From: CAIYZT01 sp947461435
GTDB lineage: Bacteria > Pseudomonadota > Alphaproteobacteria > Rhodobacterales > Rhodobacteraceae
DNA: 64,000 bases
Direction: 5' to 3'
NCBI GenBank assembly: GCA_965284435.1
Contig: OZ260083.1
Coordinates: 3,584,537-3,648,536, forward strand
A program made the position numbers and the translations under genes. Below, piece after piece: positions 8,867 through 17,130 of this stretch (positions are counted from its first letter, which is position 1; each line of letters opens with the position of its first letter). The notes beneath the pieces are model-generated. The model was not told the origin of the DNA. It saw only the letters and a list, made by a program, of their open reading frames with translations, and made no database searches.

Positions 8867-9196
8867 TCACGCCATGTGAAAGATTTCGTCCATCGCCGCC
8901 CACCATTCGCCGGGCTTGCGCGTTGAAAGGGGGTTTTGGCAGGGCATGCACAGCGCCCACCAGTCTTGGGTGACAAGATCAGCGGCCATTTTTGCCATAT
9001 CGGCCGCATGATCAGACCCGTGGTATTCATAGTAGGAAAACATCAGATTTTCCGGCTCTTTCAAGTAGATCGAGTAGTTCTTGATATTGCATTGGGCGAT
9101 CATTTTCAGAACATCTGGCCAGACCGCCGCGTGCAGGCGCACATATTCGGCCTTCTTGTCTTCGTTCAGCCCCACCACCATTCCGTACCGTGTCAT
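8867..9196 (-). CDS. rhaM: L-rhamnose mutarotase family protein
   Basis: A 109-residue single-domain protein of the DUF718/RhaM family, which interconverts the alpha and beta anomers of L-rhamnose in the cytosol. YGMVVGLNEDKKAEYVRLHA at the N-terminus with its conserved His, then the NYSIYL, MFSYYEY and W-rich C-terminal parts (DWWALC, EWWAAMDEIFH) are characteristic. No other rhamnose gene is visible. It starts 21 bases after the znuB stop in the same direction, so it may be the distal gene of the zinc operon by read-through. A different sugar substrate cannot be excluded. Confidence 0.85.
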   Translation of the reverse strand: MTRYGMVVGLNEDKKAEYVRLHAAVWPDVLKMIAQCNIKNYSIYLKEPENLMFSYYEYHGSDHAADMAKMAADLVTQDWWALCMPCQNPLSTRKPGEWWAAMDEIFHMA

Positions 9197-9217
9197 CTTA
9201 TCCCTCTCCCATTTTGC

Positions 9218-10009
9218 CTAAAGACGCCGAAATGCGCCCCAAACTGCCGCCGCTGCAAAGATCACCGCGGCGGCCGTCACGATGCTGGGACCTGCGGGGG
9301 TGTCTTGCCACAAGGACAGTTGCAACCCCAAAAGGCAGGCCACCACCCCGACCAAGACCGCGCCCAGCGCCATCGCCTCGGGGGTGCGCGACAGGGCCCT
9401 TGCTGCCGCCGCAGGGATGATCAACATCGCCGCGATCAACAGCGCCCCCACCACCTTTAGCGCCACCGCCACAACCAAAGCCAGCGCAATGGTCAGCACC
9501 AGCCGTTCGCGTCCGGGGTTGATGCCACTGGCATGGGCCAACTCCTCGCTGAGGGTTGCGGTGAGCAGCGCCTGCCACCGCCAGAGGAGCAGGCCAAGCA
9601 CAACGGCCGCGCCGCCCCAGATGAACGCCAGATCGGCCCGTGTGACGGCAAGGATATCGCCGAAAAGATAACTTTGCAGATCCCCCCGCACGCCCGGCAC
9701 AAAGGAAATCGCGACCAAGCCAAAGGCCAGCGCGGCATGGGCCATGACCCCCAAGGTCGTATCCATCGCCCAACCTTTGGCCGCCAGAGTCGAGACGACG
9801 AGCGCCATGGCAAGGGCGACCGTCAGCACGCCAGCCGCCACTGGCAGGTGCAAGGACAGGGCAATGGCCACGCCCAGAATCGCCGCATGGCTGGTGGCGT
9901 CGCCGAAATAGGCCATCCGGCGCCAGACAACGAAGGATCCAAGCGGCCCGGTTGCCAGCGCCAGCCCGATCCCGCCCAAAGCCGCGCGCACCAGAAAATC
10001 ATCCAGCAT
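9218..10009 (-). CDS. znuB: Zinc ABC transporter permease ZnuB
   Basis: A 263-residue integral membrane permease of the ABC-3 family, with about eight hydrophobic segments. GPLGSFVVWRRMAYFGDATSHAAILGVA is the family's N-terminal signature. It forms the channel of the high-affinity zinc importer with ZnuC and ZnuA. The ATG at 10009 (MLDDFLV) has a GGAG site seven bases upstream inside the znuC tail and overlaps znuC by 11 bases. In-frame upstream ATGs exist only because the znuC 15-base repeats encode MTIQA in this frame. Regulation is expected through Zur from the promoter before zur. Confidence 0.93.
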   Translation of the reverse strand: MLDDFLVRAALGGIGLALATGPLGSFVVWRRMAYFGDATSHAAILGVAIALSLHLPVAAGVLTVALAMALVVSTLAAKGWAMDTTLGVMAHAALAFGLVAISFVPGVRGDLQSYLFGDILAVTRADLAFIWGGAAVVLGLLLWRWQALLTATLSEELAHASGINPGRERLVLTIALALVVAVALKVVGALLIAAMLIIPAAAARALSRTPEAMALGAVLVGVVACLLGLQLSLWQDTPAGPSIVTAAAVIFAAAAVWGAFRRL

Positions 10010-10793
10010 GGTCATGCTCCGCGTGATCATGGCCTGAATGGTCATGGCCTGAATGGTCATGGTGGGCAGGGGCGTGGGGGGCGTGATCGTGCGAATGATC
10101 ATGGGCATGCTGGTACAGCGCCAGCGCGCCTTGGGTGCCCAACCCAAACAGGGCGCGGTATTCCGGTGCATTGGACACCACGCGCGGCGTGCCTTCGCAG
10201 CAGATATGATGGTTCAGGCAGATGACCCGGTCAGACGCGGCCATGACCACGTGCAGATCATGACTGACCATCAGCACCCCGGCCCCGGTGTCGCGCCGCA
10301 CCTCTTCGATCAGTCGGTAAAAGGCGGCTTCGCCGGGCTGATCCAGGCCCTGCGTCGGCTCGTCCAGAATCAACAGATGCGGCTGCACCAACAAGGCGCG
10401 GGCCAAGAGGACGCGTTGGAACTGCCCGCCCGACAGCGCTGCCATCTGCTGCGCGCCAAGGCCGGGCAGGCCAACCCGGCCCAGGGCGGTGTCGGCGGCG
10501 GCATCATCCACCCGCTGCGGCAACGACAAGAAACGCCGCACCGTCATCGGCATGGCCCGGTCCATGGTCAGGCGCTGCGGCACATAGCCGATGCGCAACC
10601 CGGCAGAGCGTGTCACTGTGCCCGAAACGGCCCCGACAATGCCCAGAAGCGCCCGCAACAAGGTGCTTTTTCCCGAACCGTTCGGCCCAAGGACTGTCAC
10701 GATCTCTCCTGCTGAAATGCCCATGGTCACGCCACTCAGCACCTCGCTGGCCCCAAAACGCACCGTCAGTTTCTGCGCCGACAACAGCATCAT
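9999..10793 (-). CDS. znuC: Zinc ABC transporter ATP-binding protein ZnuC with His-rich tail
   Basis: A 264-residue ABC ATPase. Walker A is GPNGSGKST (residues 36-44), the signature is LSGGQFQRV and Walker B is LLILDEPTQG. It energises zinc import through ZnuB. After the ATPase core the last 35 or so residues are histidine and aspartate rich (HAHDHSHDH, then four five-residue units of HDHSG/HDHAE type). This looks like a cytosolic metal-buffering tail. The ATG at 10793 overlaps the zur stop by 4 bases (ATGA). The tail is much more His-rich than the short acidic-His loop of the ZnuA protein encoded opposite. Confidence 0.95.
   Translation of the reverse strand: MMLLSAQKLTVRFGASEVLSGVTMGISAGEIVTVLGPNGSGKSTLLRALLGIVGAVSGTVTRSAGLRIGYVPQRLTMDRAMPMTVRRFLSLPQRVDDAAADTALGRVGLPGLGAQQMAALSGGQFQRVLLARALLVQPHLLILDEPTQGLDQPGEAAFYRLIEEVRRDTGAGVLMVSHDLHVVMAASDRVICLNHHICCEGTPRVVSNAPEYRALFGLGTQGALALYQHAHDHSHDHAPHAPAHHDHSGHDHSGHDHAEHDHAG
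10002..10061 (-). repeat. 15-bp tandem repeat encoding the ZnuC His tail
   Basis: About four 15-base units with the core GAATGGTCATGGCCT (plus-strand sense) end the znuC gene and encode HDHSG, HDHSG, HDHAE and HDHAG. Two plus-strand units are nearly identical, as in recent slippage. Because the unit is five codons, copy-number change would alter tail length without a frameshift. The same repeats sit just upstream of the znuB start. Confidence 0.85.
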
Positions 10794-11305
10794 GCAGCCC
10801 GCCCCCGACAGTCAGGGCATTGGCCAAGGGCTTCGATATTGCTGCCCTCCACGGTAAAGCCGACCTGCCCTGCCGCAACGTCCAGCGCGGTGCGCACCGA
10901 CCGGGCGGGGGCCTCGGCGACGGCATCGCAACTGCGGCAAATCAGAAACGCGGGGGCATGCGCCTCGCCGGGGTGCATGCAGGCGGTAAAGGCATTCAGG
11001 CGGCGAATGCGGTGGGCAAGGCCCTGCTCTTCCAGAAAATCCAAGGCGCGGTAGGCAACCGGGGGCTGCGCGCCAAATCCTTCGGCAGCCAATCGGCCCA
11101 GCACGTCATAAGCCCCCATCGCCCGATGTGTTTCAAGTAAGATTTCCAACACCCGCCGCCGGACCGGGGTCATCCGCAGCCCGCGTTCGGCCACCAGCGC
11201 CTCGGCCCGGGAAAGGGCGTCGGTTTGGCAATGGCCGTGGTCATGGGCGGCAAAGGCCAGATCCGGGGCGTCGCATCCGGGGCAAGACGGGGCAGAATGG
11301 GCCAT
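10790..11305 (-). CDS. zur: Zinc uptake regulator Zur (Fur family)
   Basis: A 171-residue Fur-family repressor. The winged-helix domain (RGLRMTPVRRRVLEILLET to YRALDFLEEQGL) is followed by the metal-binding dimerisation domain with CRSC and CPDC, the structural zinc cysteines, and MHPGEAHAP as sensory histidines. An extra N-terminal CPGC and HDHGHC stretch is present. With zinc bound it should repress znuA and its own zur-znuC-znuB operon. The ATG at 11305 is chosen because AAGGA lies seven bases upstream; a GTG at 11308 is possible. It is divergent from znuA, with two matching palindromes between. Confidence 0.94.
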   Translation of the reverse strand: MAHSAPSCPGCDAPDLAFAAHDHGHCQTDALSRAEALVAERGLRMTPVRRRVLEILLETHRAMGAYDVLGRLAAEGFGAQPPVAYRALDFLEEQGLAHRIRRLNAFTACMHPGEAHAPAFLICRSCDAVAEAPARSVRTALDVAAGQVGFTVEGSNIEALGQCPDCRGRAA

Positions 11306-11318
11306 CACATGATCCTTG

Positions 11319-11335
11319 ATGTTACACTATAACAT
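11319..11335. promoter_or_regulatory. Zur box 1
   Basis: ATGTTACACTATAACAT has perfect 6-base arms (ATGTTA/TAACAT) around five bases. It lies 14 bases before the zur start in the zur-znuA divergent region, and its form suits alphaproteobacterial Zur operators. A second copy follows 28 bases on. Confidence 0.75.
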
Positions 11336-11346
11336 TCGGCTTGACG

Positions 11347-11363
11347 ATGTTATACTATCACAT
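11347..11363. promoter_or_regulatory. Zur box 2
   Basis: ATGTTATACTATCACAT repeats the first box with one arm mismatch (ATGTTA against TCACAT) and the same ACTAT centre. It lies 38 bases before the znuA start. Two boxes 28 bases apart allow separate control of the two directions. Confidence 0.72.
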
Positions 11364-11400
11364 CTATATCGCCAGGGTTCCCCGTTTGAAAGAGCAATCC

Positions 11401-12276
11401 ATGCGTCTGTGTGCTGCCTTGTGTTTGATCGCCCTTCCCGCCGCCGCCGAAGTTCCGACCGTCGTGACAGATATTGTACCCGTGCAGTCGCTGGTGGCGC
11501 AGGTCATGGGCGATCTGGGCCAGCCGGTGTTGCTGCTGGAACGCGGGGCGGATGAGCATGATTTTCAACTGCGGCCCAGTCAGATGCAGGCCATTGCAGA
11601 TGCCGATCTGATCGTGTGGATCGGGCCGCAATTGACACCTTGGCTGGACCGCGCGCGCGCCAGTTCCCGCGCCGTGCAGCTTGGCCTGCTGGAGGCACCG
11701 GGCACGCAGGTGCAGCCCTATATCGATGCCTCGGGTCACGCCGATCACGATCATTCAGGCATCGATCCGCATGTTTGGTTGAACCCCGACAATGCCGCGC
11801 GCTGGTTGCCCCTGATCGCGGATCAATTGTCAGCGGCCGACCCCGCGAACGCTGGCGCCTATGCCGCCAATGCCGCCGCCGCCGCGACGCAGTTGACGGC
11901 GCTGGACCGCGACATTGCCGCCGCCCTTGCCCCCGCCGTGAACGAACCCTTTGTCACCTACCACAATGCCTATGGCTATTTTGCGGCCCATTATGGCCTG
12001 ACCTTTGCCGGGTCACTGGCCGATGGCGAAGCGGCCGATCCCGGAGCCGCGCATTTGACGGAGCTGCAAGAGCGGCTGCGCGCGCAGAACGTGCGCTGCG
12101 TCTTTCCCGAGGCCCAGCATGATCCGGCGCTGGCCGCGCAACTTCTGGACGGCACCTCATCCCGTTTGGGCGGCGCTTTGGACCCTGTGGGATCGACGCT
12201 GGATTCCGGACCGCAGGCCTATGGCGCGTTGATGCGCGGGCTTGCCGATGTGGTGATGGCCTGCCTTCGGGGTTGA
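11401..12276 (+). CDS. znuA: Zinc ABC transporter substrate-binding protein ZnuA
   Basis: A 291-residue periplasmic zinc-binding protein. The signal peptide is residues 1-16 (MRLCAALCLIALPAAA). Zinc ligands are seen at His53 (ADEHDFQL), His124 (IDPHVWLN) and His188 (TYHNAYGYF), with an Asp in the C-terminal LDPVGS segment. The flexible His loop is short (HADHDHSG, residues 113-120), while the ZnuC partner has the long His tail. The ATG at 11401 gives the signal peptide directly; the upstream in-frame TTG at 11341 is inside a Zur box and is rejected. It is divergent from zur. Confidence 0.95.
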   Translation: MRLCAALCLIALPAAAEVPTVVTDIVPVQSLVAQVMGDLGQPVLLLERGADEHDFQLRPSQMQAIADADLIVWIGPQLTPWLDRARASSRAVQLGLLEAPGTQVQPYIDASGHADHDHSGIDPHVWLNPDNAARWLPLIADQLSAADPANAGAYAANAAAAATQLTALDRDIAAALAPAVNEPFVTYHNAYGYFAAHYGLTFAGSLADGEAADPGAAHLTELQERLRAQNVRCVFPEAQHDPALAAQLLDGTSSRLGGALDPVGSTLDSGPQAYGALMRGLADVVMACLRG

Positions 12277-12328
12277 CCCGCCGGGCCAAAGCGCATCATC
12301 TTCGCCTTTGCAAGGCAAGAGGCGCAGC

Positions 12329-13297
12329 ATGACCGACATCTTTGGACAGACTGAAACCGGTGAGGCGGTGCAGATCATCACTTTGCAGGCCGGCGATTTG
12401 ACGGCGCGTATCCTGACCTTGGGGGCGACTTTGCAATCGGTGCGGCTGTCCGGCGTGGCATATGATCTGACACATGGGTCTGACCGGATGTCAGATTATC
12501 TTGGGCAGATGCTATATCATGGATCGTTGATCGGGCCGGTGGTCAACCGACTGTCCCATGCCGCCGCGCCGATTGACGGCAAAGTCCACCAGTTCCAGGT
12601 AAATTATAACGGCCGCCACACCCTGCATTCGGGGGCGGCGGGCACCCAAGGCAAGGTCTGGGCCATCTTGGCCCATGATCCGCAGTCCTGCACGTTGGGT
12701 CTGACGCTTGCCGCAGGCGAAGGCGGCTTTCCCGGAACGCGGCAAATCGCCGTGACCTTCGCGATAGCGGCCCCAGCCAGCCTGACCATGACCCTGCAAG
12801 TTTCAACGGATGCGCCGACGCTGATCAACTTTGCCAACCATTCCTATTGGAATCTGGACGGATCACCCAACTGGGCCGGGCACCAGCTTCAGATTGCGGC
12901 GGAGGCGGTTCTGCCTTGCGATGCCGATTTCAAACCCACAGGCGAAATCCGCCCCGTCGCGGGAACATCGTTGGACTTTCGTGCGCCCCGTGCCATTTCC
13001 CCCGGCGCACCCGAACTGGACAACTGCTTTGTCCTTTCCACCGACAGAATGGCGCTGCGCGATGTGCTTTGGCTGACGGGCACCTCGGGTGTGACGATGA
13101 CCGTGGCAACGACAGAACCCGGCGTGCAAGTTTATGATGGGCGCGGGGCGCAGCGCCCGGGACGGCAACCCTTTGAGGGGATCGCCGTGGAATGTCAGGG
13201 CTGGCCCGATGCGCCCAACCACCCGGCCTTTCCGCAAATCACCGTCCGGCCCGGCACGCCCGTGTCGCAGGTCACGCAGTGGCGCTTTTCCCGCTGA
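12329..13297 (+). CDS. galM: Aldose 1-epimerase (galactose mutarotase) family
   Basis: A 322-residue beta-sandwich mutarotase that interconverts anomers of aldohexoses in the cytosol. GPVVNRLSHA, RHTLHSG (catalytic His), FANHSYWNL (second His) and GIAVECQGWPD (catalytic Glu) are the family motifs. The ATG at 12329 starts MTDIFGQTE; the TTG further upstream is ignored. It lies 52 bases after znuA on the same strand, but nothing suggests functional linkage. It is convergent with an MFS gene 13 bases away. Confidence 0.9.
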   Translation: MTDIFGQTETGEAVQIITLQAGDLTARILTLGATLQSVRLSGVAYDLTHGSDRMSDYLGQMLYHGSLIGPVVNRLSHAAAPIDGKVHQFQVNYNGRHTLHSGAAGTQGKVWAILAHDPQSCTLGLTLAAGEGGFPGTRQIAVTFAIAAPASLTMTLQVSTDAPTLINFANHSYWNLDGSPNWAGHQLQIAAEAVLPCDADFKPTGEIRPVAGTSLDFRAPRAISPGAPELDNCFVLSTDRMALRDVLWLTGTSGVTMTVATTEPGVQVYDGRGAQRPGRQPFEGIAVECQGWPDAPNHPAFPQITVRPGTPVSQVTQWRFSR

Positions 13298-13310
13298 GGG
13301 CCTGCGCAGG

Positions 13311-14459
13311 TCACCGGGCGCCGCGACGCGCCATCATTGGGGCAAGGATCAAGATGCTGGCCAGCAGACCCGCAGCAATGACAAAGGTCGCGCGCAACCC
13401 GATGCTTCCGGCAAAAAAACCAAAGGCAGGCGGGCCCACGAAATAGCCCAGATAGCCGATCATCGTGGCCCGCGCGATGGCCCGCGCCCGTGCTTGCGGG
13501 GCGCTGTGGGCGCCCACAAGGGAAAACGCCGTGGGCGAGATGACAGAGGCACCGATGCCTGCAATGATGAACCCGGCATAGGCCGTGCCCGGGCCCTGCG
13601 CGGATGAGGCAACGACCAGCCCCCCCGCCGAAATCATCGCCGCTGCCATCAAAAGGCGCTCTGGCGCAAAGCGGCTGGCAAAGCCCTGTCCGAACAGCCG
13701 CGCCACGCCCATCGTCATCGCCATGACGGCGGGCCCCATTGCCCCATGCGCGGGCGAGCCGCCAAGGGTCTTTTCGATGTACAGCGCCGACCAGTTCTCT
13801 GAGGCGTTTTCTGTCAGAAAGGCGATAAAGATCATGGCGCCGCCGATGATCGGCACAAGGCCCAGACGGGCCGCGCCGCGTTCCTTGGGCCGATCCAAGC
13901 CCGTAACGCTGCCGTCGCGTTCATAGGCCAGCAGGCTTGCCAAGGCGGCCAATCCCGCCACAGTGGCCAACACCGAGGAGGGCGGCCACCCTGCGGCCCG
14001 CATCACCCCGGTTCCGATGGCCCCCCCGGCATAGCCAAAGCTGTAAGCCGCATGGCACAGATTCATCAAACTGCGACCGCGCGCCGCCTCGATCGCCGCG
14101 ACACGGGCGTTCATCAGCACATCGGTCAGCCCGGTACTGGCCCCGCAGGCCATCATGGCAATGGGATAAATCCAGACATTGGCCGTCTGCCCCGGCAAGG
14201 CAAAGGCCAGCGCCATCATCAACGTGGCGGCGAAAAGGGCGCTGCGGCCGGTGATCCGCGCAAAGAACGGGGCAAAAAACATCGCAACCACGGCCGCAAC
14301 CGGGGTTGGGAACATCAGCAGACCCAATTGCGCCTCGTCTACGCCCAGCATGGCCTTCAGGTCTGGCAGATCGGCCGCCATGCTGCCCCACATCACCCCC
14401 ATGACCGTAAAGGCCACCAAGGGCGCGCGCGCGGCGATCACGCTGGACACAAAGGTCAT
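13311..14459 (-). CDS. MFS transporter
   Basis: A 382-residue, roughly 12-helix major facilitator. ARITGRSALFAATLMMALAF after the second helix is the A-like loop motif, and FGQGFASRFAPERLL is the matching loop of the second half. The N-terminal part (PLVAFTVMGVMWGSMAADLPDLKAML) resembles sugar or small-molecule exporters of the MFS_1 family that lack clear substrates. The ATG at 14459 follows AAGGAGA. It stands alone, divergent from rplY across 14460-14649. No substrate can be assigned. Confidence 0.85.
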   Translation of the reverse strand: MTFVSSVIAARAPLVAFTVMGVMWGSMAADLPDLKAMLGVDEAQLGLLMFPTPVAAVVAMFFAPFFARITGRSALFAATLMMALAFALPGQTANVWIYPIAMMACGASTGLTDVLMNARVAAIEAARGRSLMNLCHAAYSFGYAGGAIGTGVMRAAGWPPSSVLATVAGLAALASLLAYERDGSVTGLDRPKERGAARLGLVPIIGGAMIFIAFLTENASENWSALYIEKTLGGSPAHGAMGPAVMAMTMGVARLFGQGFASRFAPERLLMAAAMISAGGLVVASSAQGPGTAYAGFIIAGIGASVISPTAFSLVGAHSAPQARARAIARATMIGYLGYFVGPPAFGFFAGSIGLRATFVIAAGLLASILILAPMMARRGAR

Positions 14460-14649
14460 TTCAGTCTCCTTGAACTCTGCCGTTGTCTAAGGCACATCGG
14501 CCCTCTGGGGCTGTCCTTGCCCCGACACGCCATAGCCTTGCAGCGGCAGGGCTGAATTTCCTCTTCCCCCCACGGCGATTCTCCGCTAACTGCACCCGGT
14601 CGCGCCATGCACCCTTGGAGGATGGCGGACTTATAAATGGAGAATACCA

Positions 14650-15237
14650 ATGGCACGCGAGATCATGGATCTTACCGCCGAGGTACGCGCGGGGACAGGC
14701 AAGGGGGCCGCCCGCACCGCCCGTCGTTCGGGCACCGTACCTGGCATCATCTACGGCGGCGGGACAGATCCCGTTTCCATTCAGATGAACTTTAACACCC
14801 TGCTGAAGCGCCTGCGTCAAGGCCGCTTCTTGTCGTCGCTGTTCAACCTGAAGGTTGAAGGCCATGCTGATGTTCATGTGATCTGCCGCGCCGTTCAGCG
14901 CGATGTGGTCAAGGACATCCCTTTGCATGTCGACTTCATGCGCATCAGCGATGACAGCCGCATCAACTTGTTCATCCACGTCGATTTCGTGAACCACGAA
15001 GCCTCGCCGGGGTTGAAGCGCGGCGGCACGCTGACCGTTGTGCGCCACGAAGTCGAATTGGAAGTCTTGGCGGGCGACATTCCGGACCACATCACGGTTG
15101 ATCTGACCGGCAAGCAAATCGGCGATGTGATTCACATCGAAGACATCGCGCTGCCCGCTGGCGCGCGCCCCACCGTGGCCCGCAACTTTGCTGTGGCGAA
15201 CATCGCGGCTCCGTCGGGTCTGGTTGTCGCAGACTGA
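14650..15237 (+). CDS. rplY: 50S ribosomal protein L25/Ctc
   Basis: A 195-residue two-domain L25 of the general stress (Ctc/TL5) type, longer than the 94-residue E. coli protein. The N-terminal 5S-rRNA-binding domain includes the GAARTARRSGTVPGIIYGGG segment and the C-terminal beta domain follows. GGAG seven bases before ATG sets the start. It is followed by a strong terminator and then by pth, the usual rplY-pth neighbourhood. The 190-base leader (14460-14649) contains an imperfect hairpin around 14537-14556 but no known autoregulatory motif that I recognise. Confidence 0.96.
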   Translation: MAREIMDLTAEVRAGTGKGAARTARRSGTVPGIIYGGGTDPVSIQMNFNTLLKRLRQGRFLSSLFNLKVEGHADVHVICRAVQRDVVKDIPLHVDFMRISDDSRINLFIHVDFVNHEASPGLKRGGTLTVVRHEVELEVLAGDIPDHITVDLTGKQIGDVIHIEDIALPAGARPTVARNFAVANIAAPSGLVVAD

Positions 15238-15262
15238 TCCTGCCCGAACAGGCTGGACAAAG

Positions 15263-15287
15263 GGGCGGGGTCTTCCCCGCCCTTTTT
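15263..15287 (+). terminator. Rho-independent terminator of rplY
   Basis: GGGCGGGG (15263-15270), a TCTT loop and CCCCGCCC (15275-15282) are followed by TTTTT. The stem is a perfect 8 base pairs, 25 bases after the rplY stop. Some read-through may still feed pth, whose own ribosome site lies just beyond. Confidence 0.9.
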
Positions 15288-15337
15288 CGTTGCGAAGCCC
15301 CCCTTGCCTTGGCAGGGTGCCCCAGAGGAGACGCGCC

Positions 15338-16048
15338 ATGAAACTTTTCGCAGGTCTGGGAAATCCGGGTGCCAAATATGCGGCCAACCGGCACAACATT
15401 GGCTTCATGGCGCTGGACAGGATCGCGGCAGATCATGGATTTGGCCCATGGCGCAAAGCCTATCAGGGTCTGGTCGCCGAAGGGCGCCTTGGCGCTGAAC
15501 GGGTGATCTTGCTGAAACCGGAAACCTTCATGAACCTGTCTGGCCAGTCGGTTCAGGCCGCCATGACGTTTTACAAGATTCCGCCCGCCGATCTTGTGGT
15601 GTTTCACGACGAACTGGATCTGGCCCCGGGCAAGTTGAAGGTCAAGATGGGCGGGGGCCATGCGGGCCACAACGGCCTACGGTCCATCCACGCCCATATC
15701 GGAGAGGCTTACGGCCGCATCCGTCTTGGCATTGGACACCCCGGCCACAAGGATGCAGTGGCCGCCTATGTGCTGCATGATTTTGCCAAGGCAGATCAGG
15801 ACTGGCTGGATTTATTGCTGACCGGCCTGTCCGAGGGGGCCCCGGCGCTGGCGAGCGCAGATGCCGCAAAGTTTCAAAATGCGGTGGCCCTGCGCACCAA
15901 TCCGCCGCGATCTTCCACCTCGGCCCAAAGCGCGCCCTTGGGCCCGCGATTGCCGCCGGGCCCAAAGGCCGAACCCACAGCCCAGCCCTTGGCCCCGGCA
16001 GAGCCCGACAAAACCCCGATGCAGCGGTTGATGGACAAATTTCGCTAA
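15338..16048 (+). CDS. pth: Peptidyl-tRNA hydrolase
   Basis: A 236-residue cytosolic enzyme that releases peptides from peptidyl-tRNA dropped by ribosomes. LFAGLGNPG (residues 3-11), NRHNIGF with catalytic His19, FMNLSGQSV, FHDELDLAPGKLK with the catalytic Asp, and GGGHAGHNGLRSI are all present. The E. coli enzyme ends near residue 194; here about 45 extra residues form a proline/alanine-rich tail, common in alphaproteobacteria. The start MKLFAG at 15338 follows AGAGGAG. It sits downstream of rplY and is convergent with the ycjF-like gene. Confidence 0.96.
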   Translation: MKLFAGLGNPGAKYAANRHNIGFMALDRIAADHGFGPWRKAYQGLVAEGRLGAERVILLKPETFMNLSGQSVQAAMTFYKIPPADLVVFHDELDLAPGKLKVKMGGGHAGHNGLRSIHAHIGEAYGRIRLGIGHPGHKDAVAAYVLHDFAKADQDWLDLLLTGLSEGAPALASADAAKFQNAVALRTNPPRSSTSAQSAPLGPRLPPGPKAEPTAQPLAPAEPDKTPMQRLMDKFR

Positions 16049-16116
16049 GCGATCTTTTGCAGGGCGGTCAGCTTGGATCATGCGGCGGTTCTTCAAATCG
16101 CCCGCGCAGCGCTTTT

Positions 16117-17130
16117 TCACGCCTGTCCTTCGTCCTTGGTCCGCCCGAACAGCCCCGCAAGCGCCTTTGACACTGTCACCGAAACCCCGGGCCGCGCCAA
16201 GGCGCGAAAGGGCATGGGGCGCAGCTCCTCGATCGCGGCAAGACCCAGACGTGCCGACAAAGCCCCATTGACGACCCCCTCGCCAAAGCGCCGCGACAGC
16301 TTGCCAAGAACGCCGCCCCCGGCAAAACTGCCCAGCAGATCATCGCCCAGCGCCACCGCCCCCGCGCCCAAAATGGCGGCGGCCACCCGGCGCAACAAGC
16401 GCAGGCTTCCCAGTCGGCCCGATCGGCCGCCGTAAATCTCTGACAGGCGGCGGATCATGCGCAGGTTCGCAAACAAGACCACCGCCACGTCTGCCAGCGC
16501 CAGCGGCACCAGCGCCGTCACCGTCGCCACTTGCCGCGCCGCGGCCTCCACCTCGGCCAAAGCAGCGCGGTCCAGCGGGCCCAGAACCTCGACCTCGGCC
16601 AACGCCAGCAAGGCATCGGGATCCAGCACATCGGCCCGACGCTCGTCCAGACGGGACAGGCCCCAGGCGGTATCAGCGCGGCCCCGGTACAGCCGCGCCA
16701 CATTATCGACAGCCGTGCGGGCCCCCGTCAGATCGCCAGCATGCGCGGCCGCTTGGCGGACATGATCAAGCCGCCCTTGGCGGGAAAAGGCCAAGACCTC
16801 TTGCACGGCCATCACCAGCACCACCAGCAAAGCCAAACCGGTCAACCCAAAGGCAAGCCACCCCAGCCAGGTATTTTGCGAAAAGAGACCTGTCACAAAA
16901 TTCCACGCCGCAACCGACAGAACCAAGGAGAACAAGCCCCCAAAGACCCACGCGGCAAAGCGCCCAAAGGCCGATCCTTTGCGGGCTGCCAGCCGGGTCA
17001 TGCCCTGCATCGCCCGGCCCTGCGGCGGATCGATCATCTGGGGCAACTGCGAGGGGTCTGCATCCTCGGCCCCGTCCAATTCCACCAAAAACGGCCGCGC
17101 GAGCGGGATGTCTTTGTCATCCGGGTTCAT
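16117..17130 (-). CDS. YcjF/DUF697 family inner membrane protein
   Basis: A 337-residue protein of the YcjF family (TIGR01620/DUF697). After a charged cytosolic N-terminus there are two close transmembrane segments (AAWVFGGLFSLVLSVAAWNF and WLAFGLTGLALLVVLVMAV, about residues 61-105), a helical middle domain, then the DUF697 region with hydrophobic helices. In E. coli YcjF accompanies the YcjX GTPase in the phage-shock regulon. Here it is the third gene after ycjX and a GNAT gene, overlapping the latter by 4 bases. The molecular role is unknown; a membrane-stress function is inferred from the partner. Confidence 0.87.
   Translation of the reverse strand: MNPDDKDIPLARPFLVELDGAEDADPSQLPQMIDPPQGRAMQGMTRLAARKGSAFGRFAAWVFGGLFSLVLSVAAWNFVTGLFSQNTWLGWLAFGLTGLALLVVLVMAVQEVLAFSRQGRLDHVRQAAAHAGDLTGARTAVDNVARLYRGRADTAWGLSRLDERRADVLDPDALLALAEVEVLGPLDRAALAEVEAAARQVATVTALVPLALADVAVVLFANLRMIRRLSEIYGGRSGRLGSLRLLRRVAAAILGAGAVALGDDLLGSFAGGGVLGKLSRRFGEGVVNGALSARLGLAAIEELRPMPFRALARPGVSVTVSKALAGLFGRTKDEGQA

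Noticed and set aside
10002..10061. Possible CRISPR-like or regulatory DNA repeat array
   Set aside because: The repeats are directly adjacent 15-base units without spacers and translate in frame as the ZnuC histidine tail.
14461..15408. 315-codon minus-strand open frame over rplY
   Set aside because: Shadow; rplY is certain on the plus strand, and the frame crosses its terminator and promoter region.
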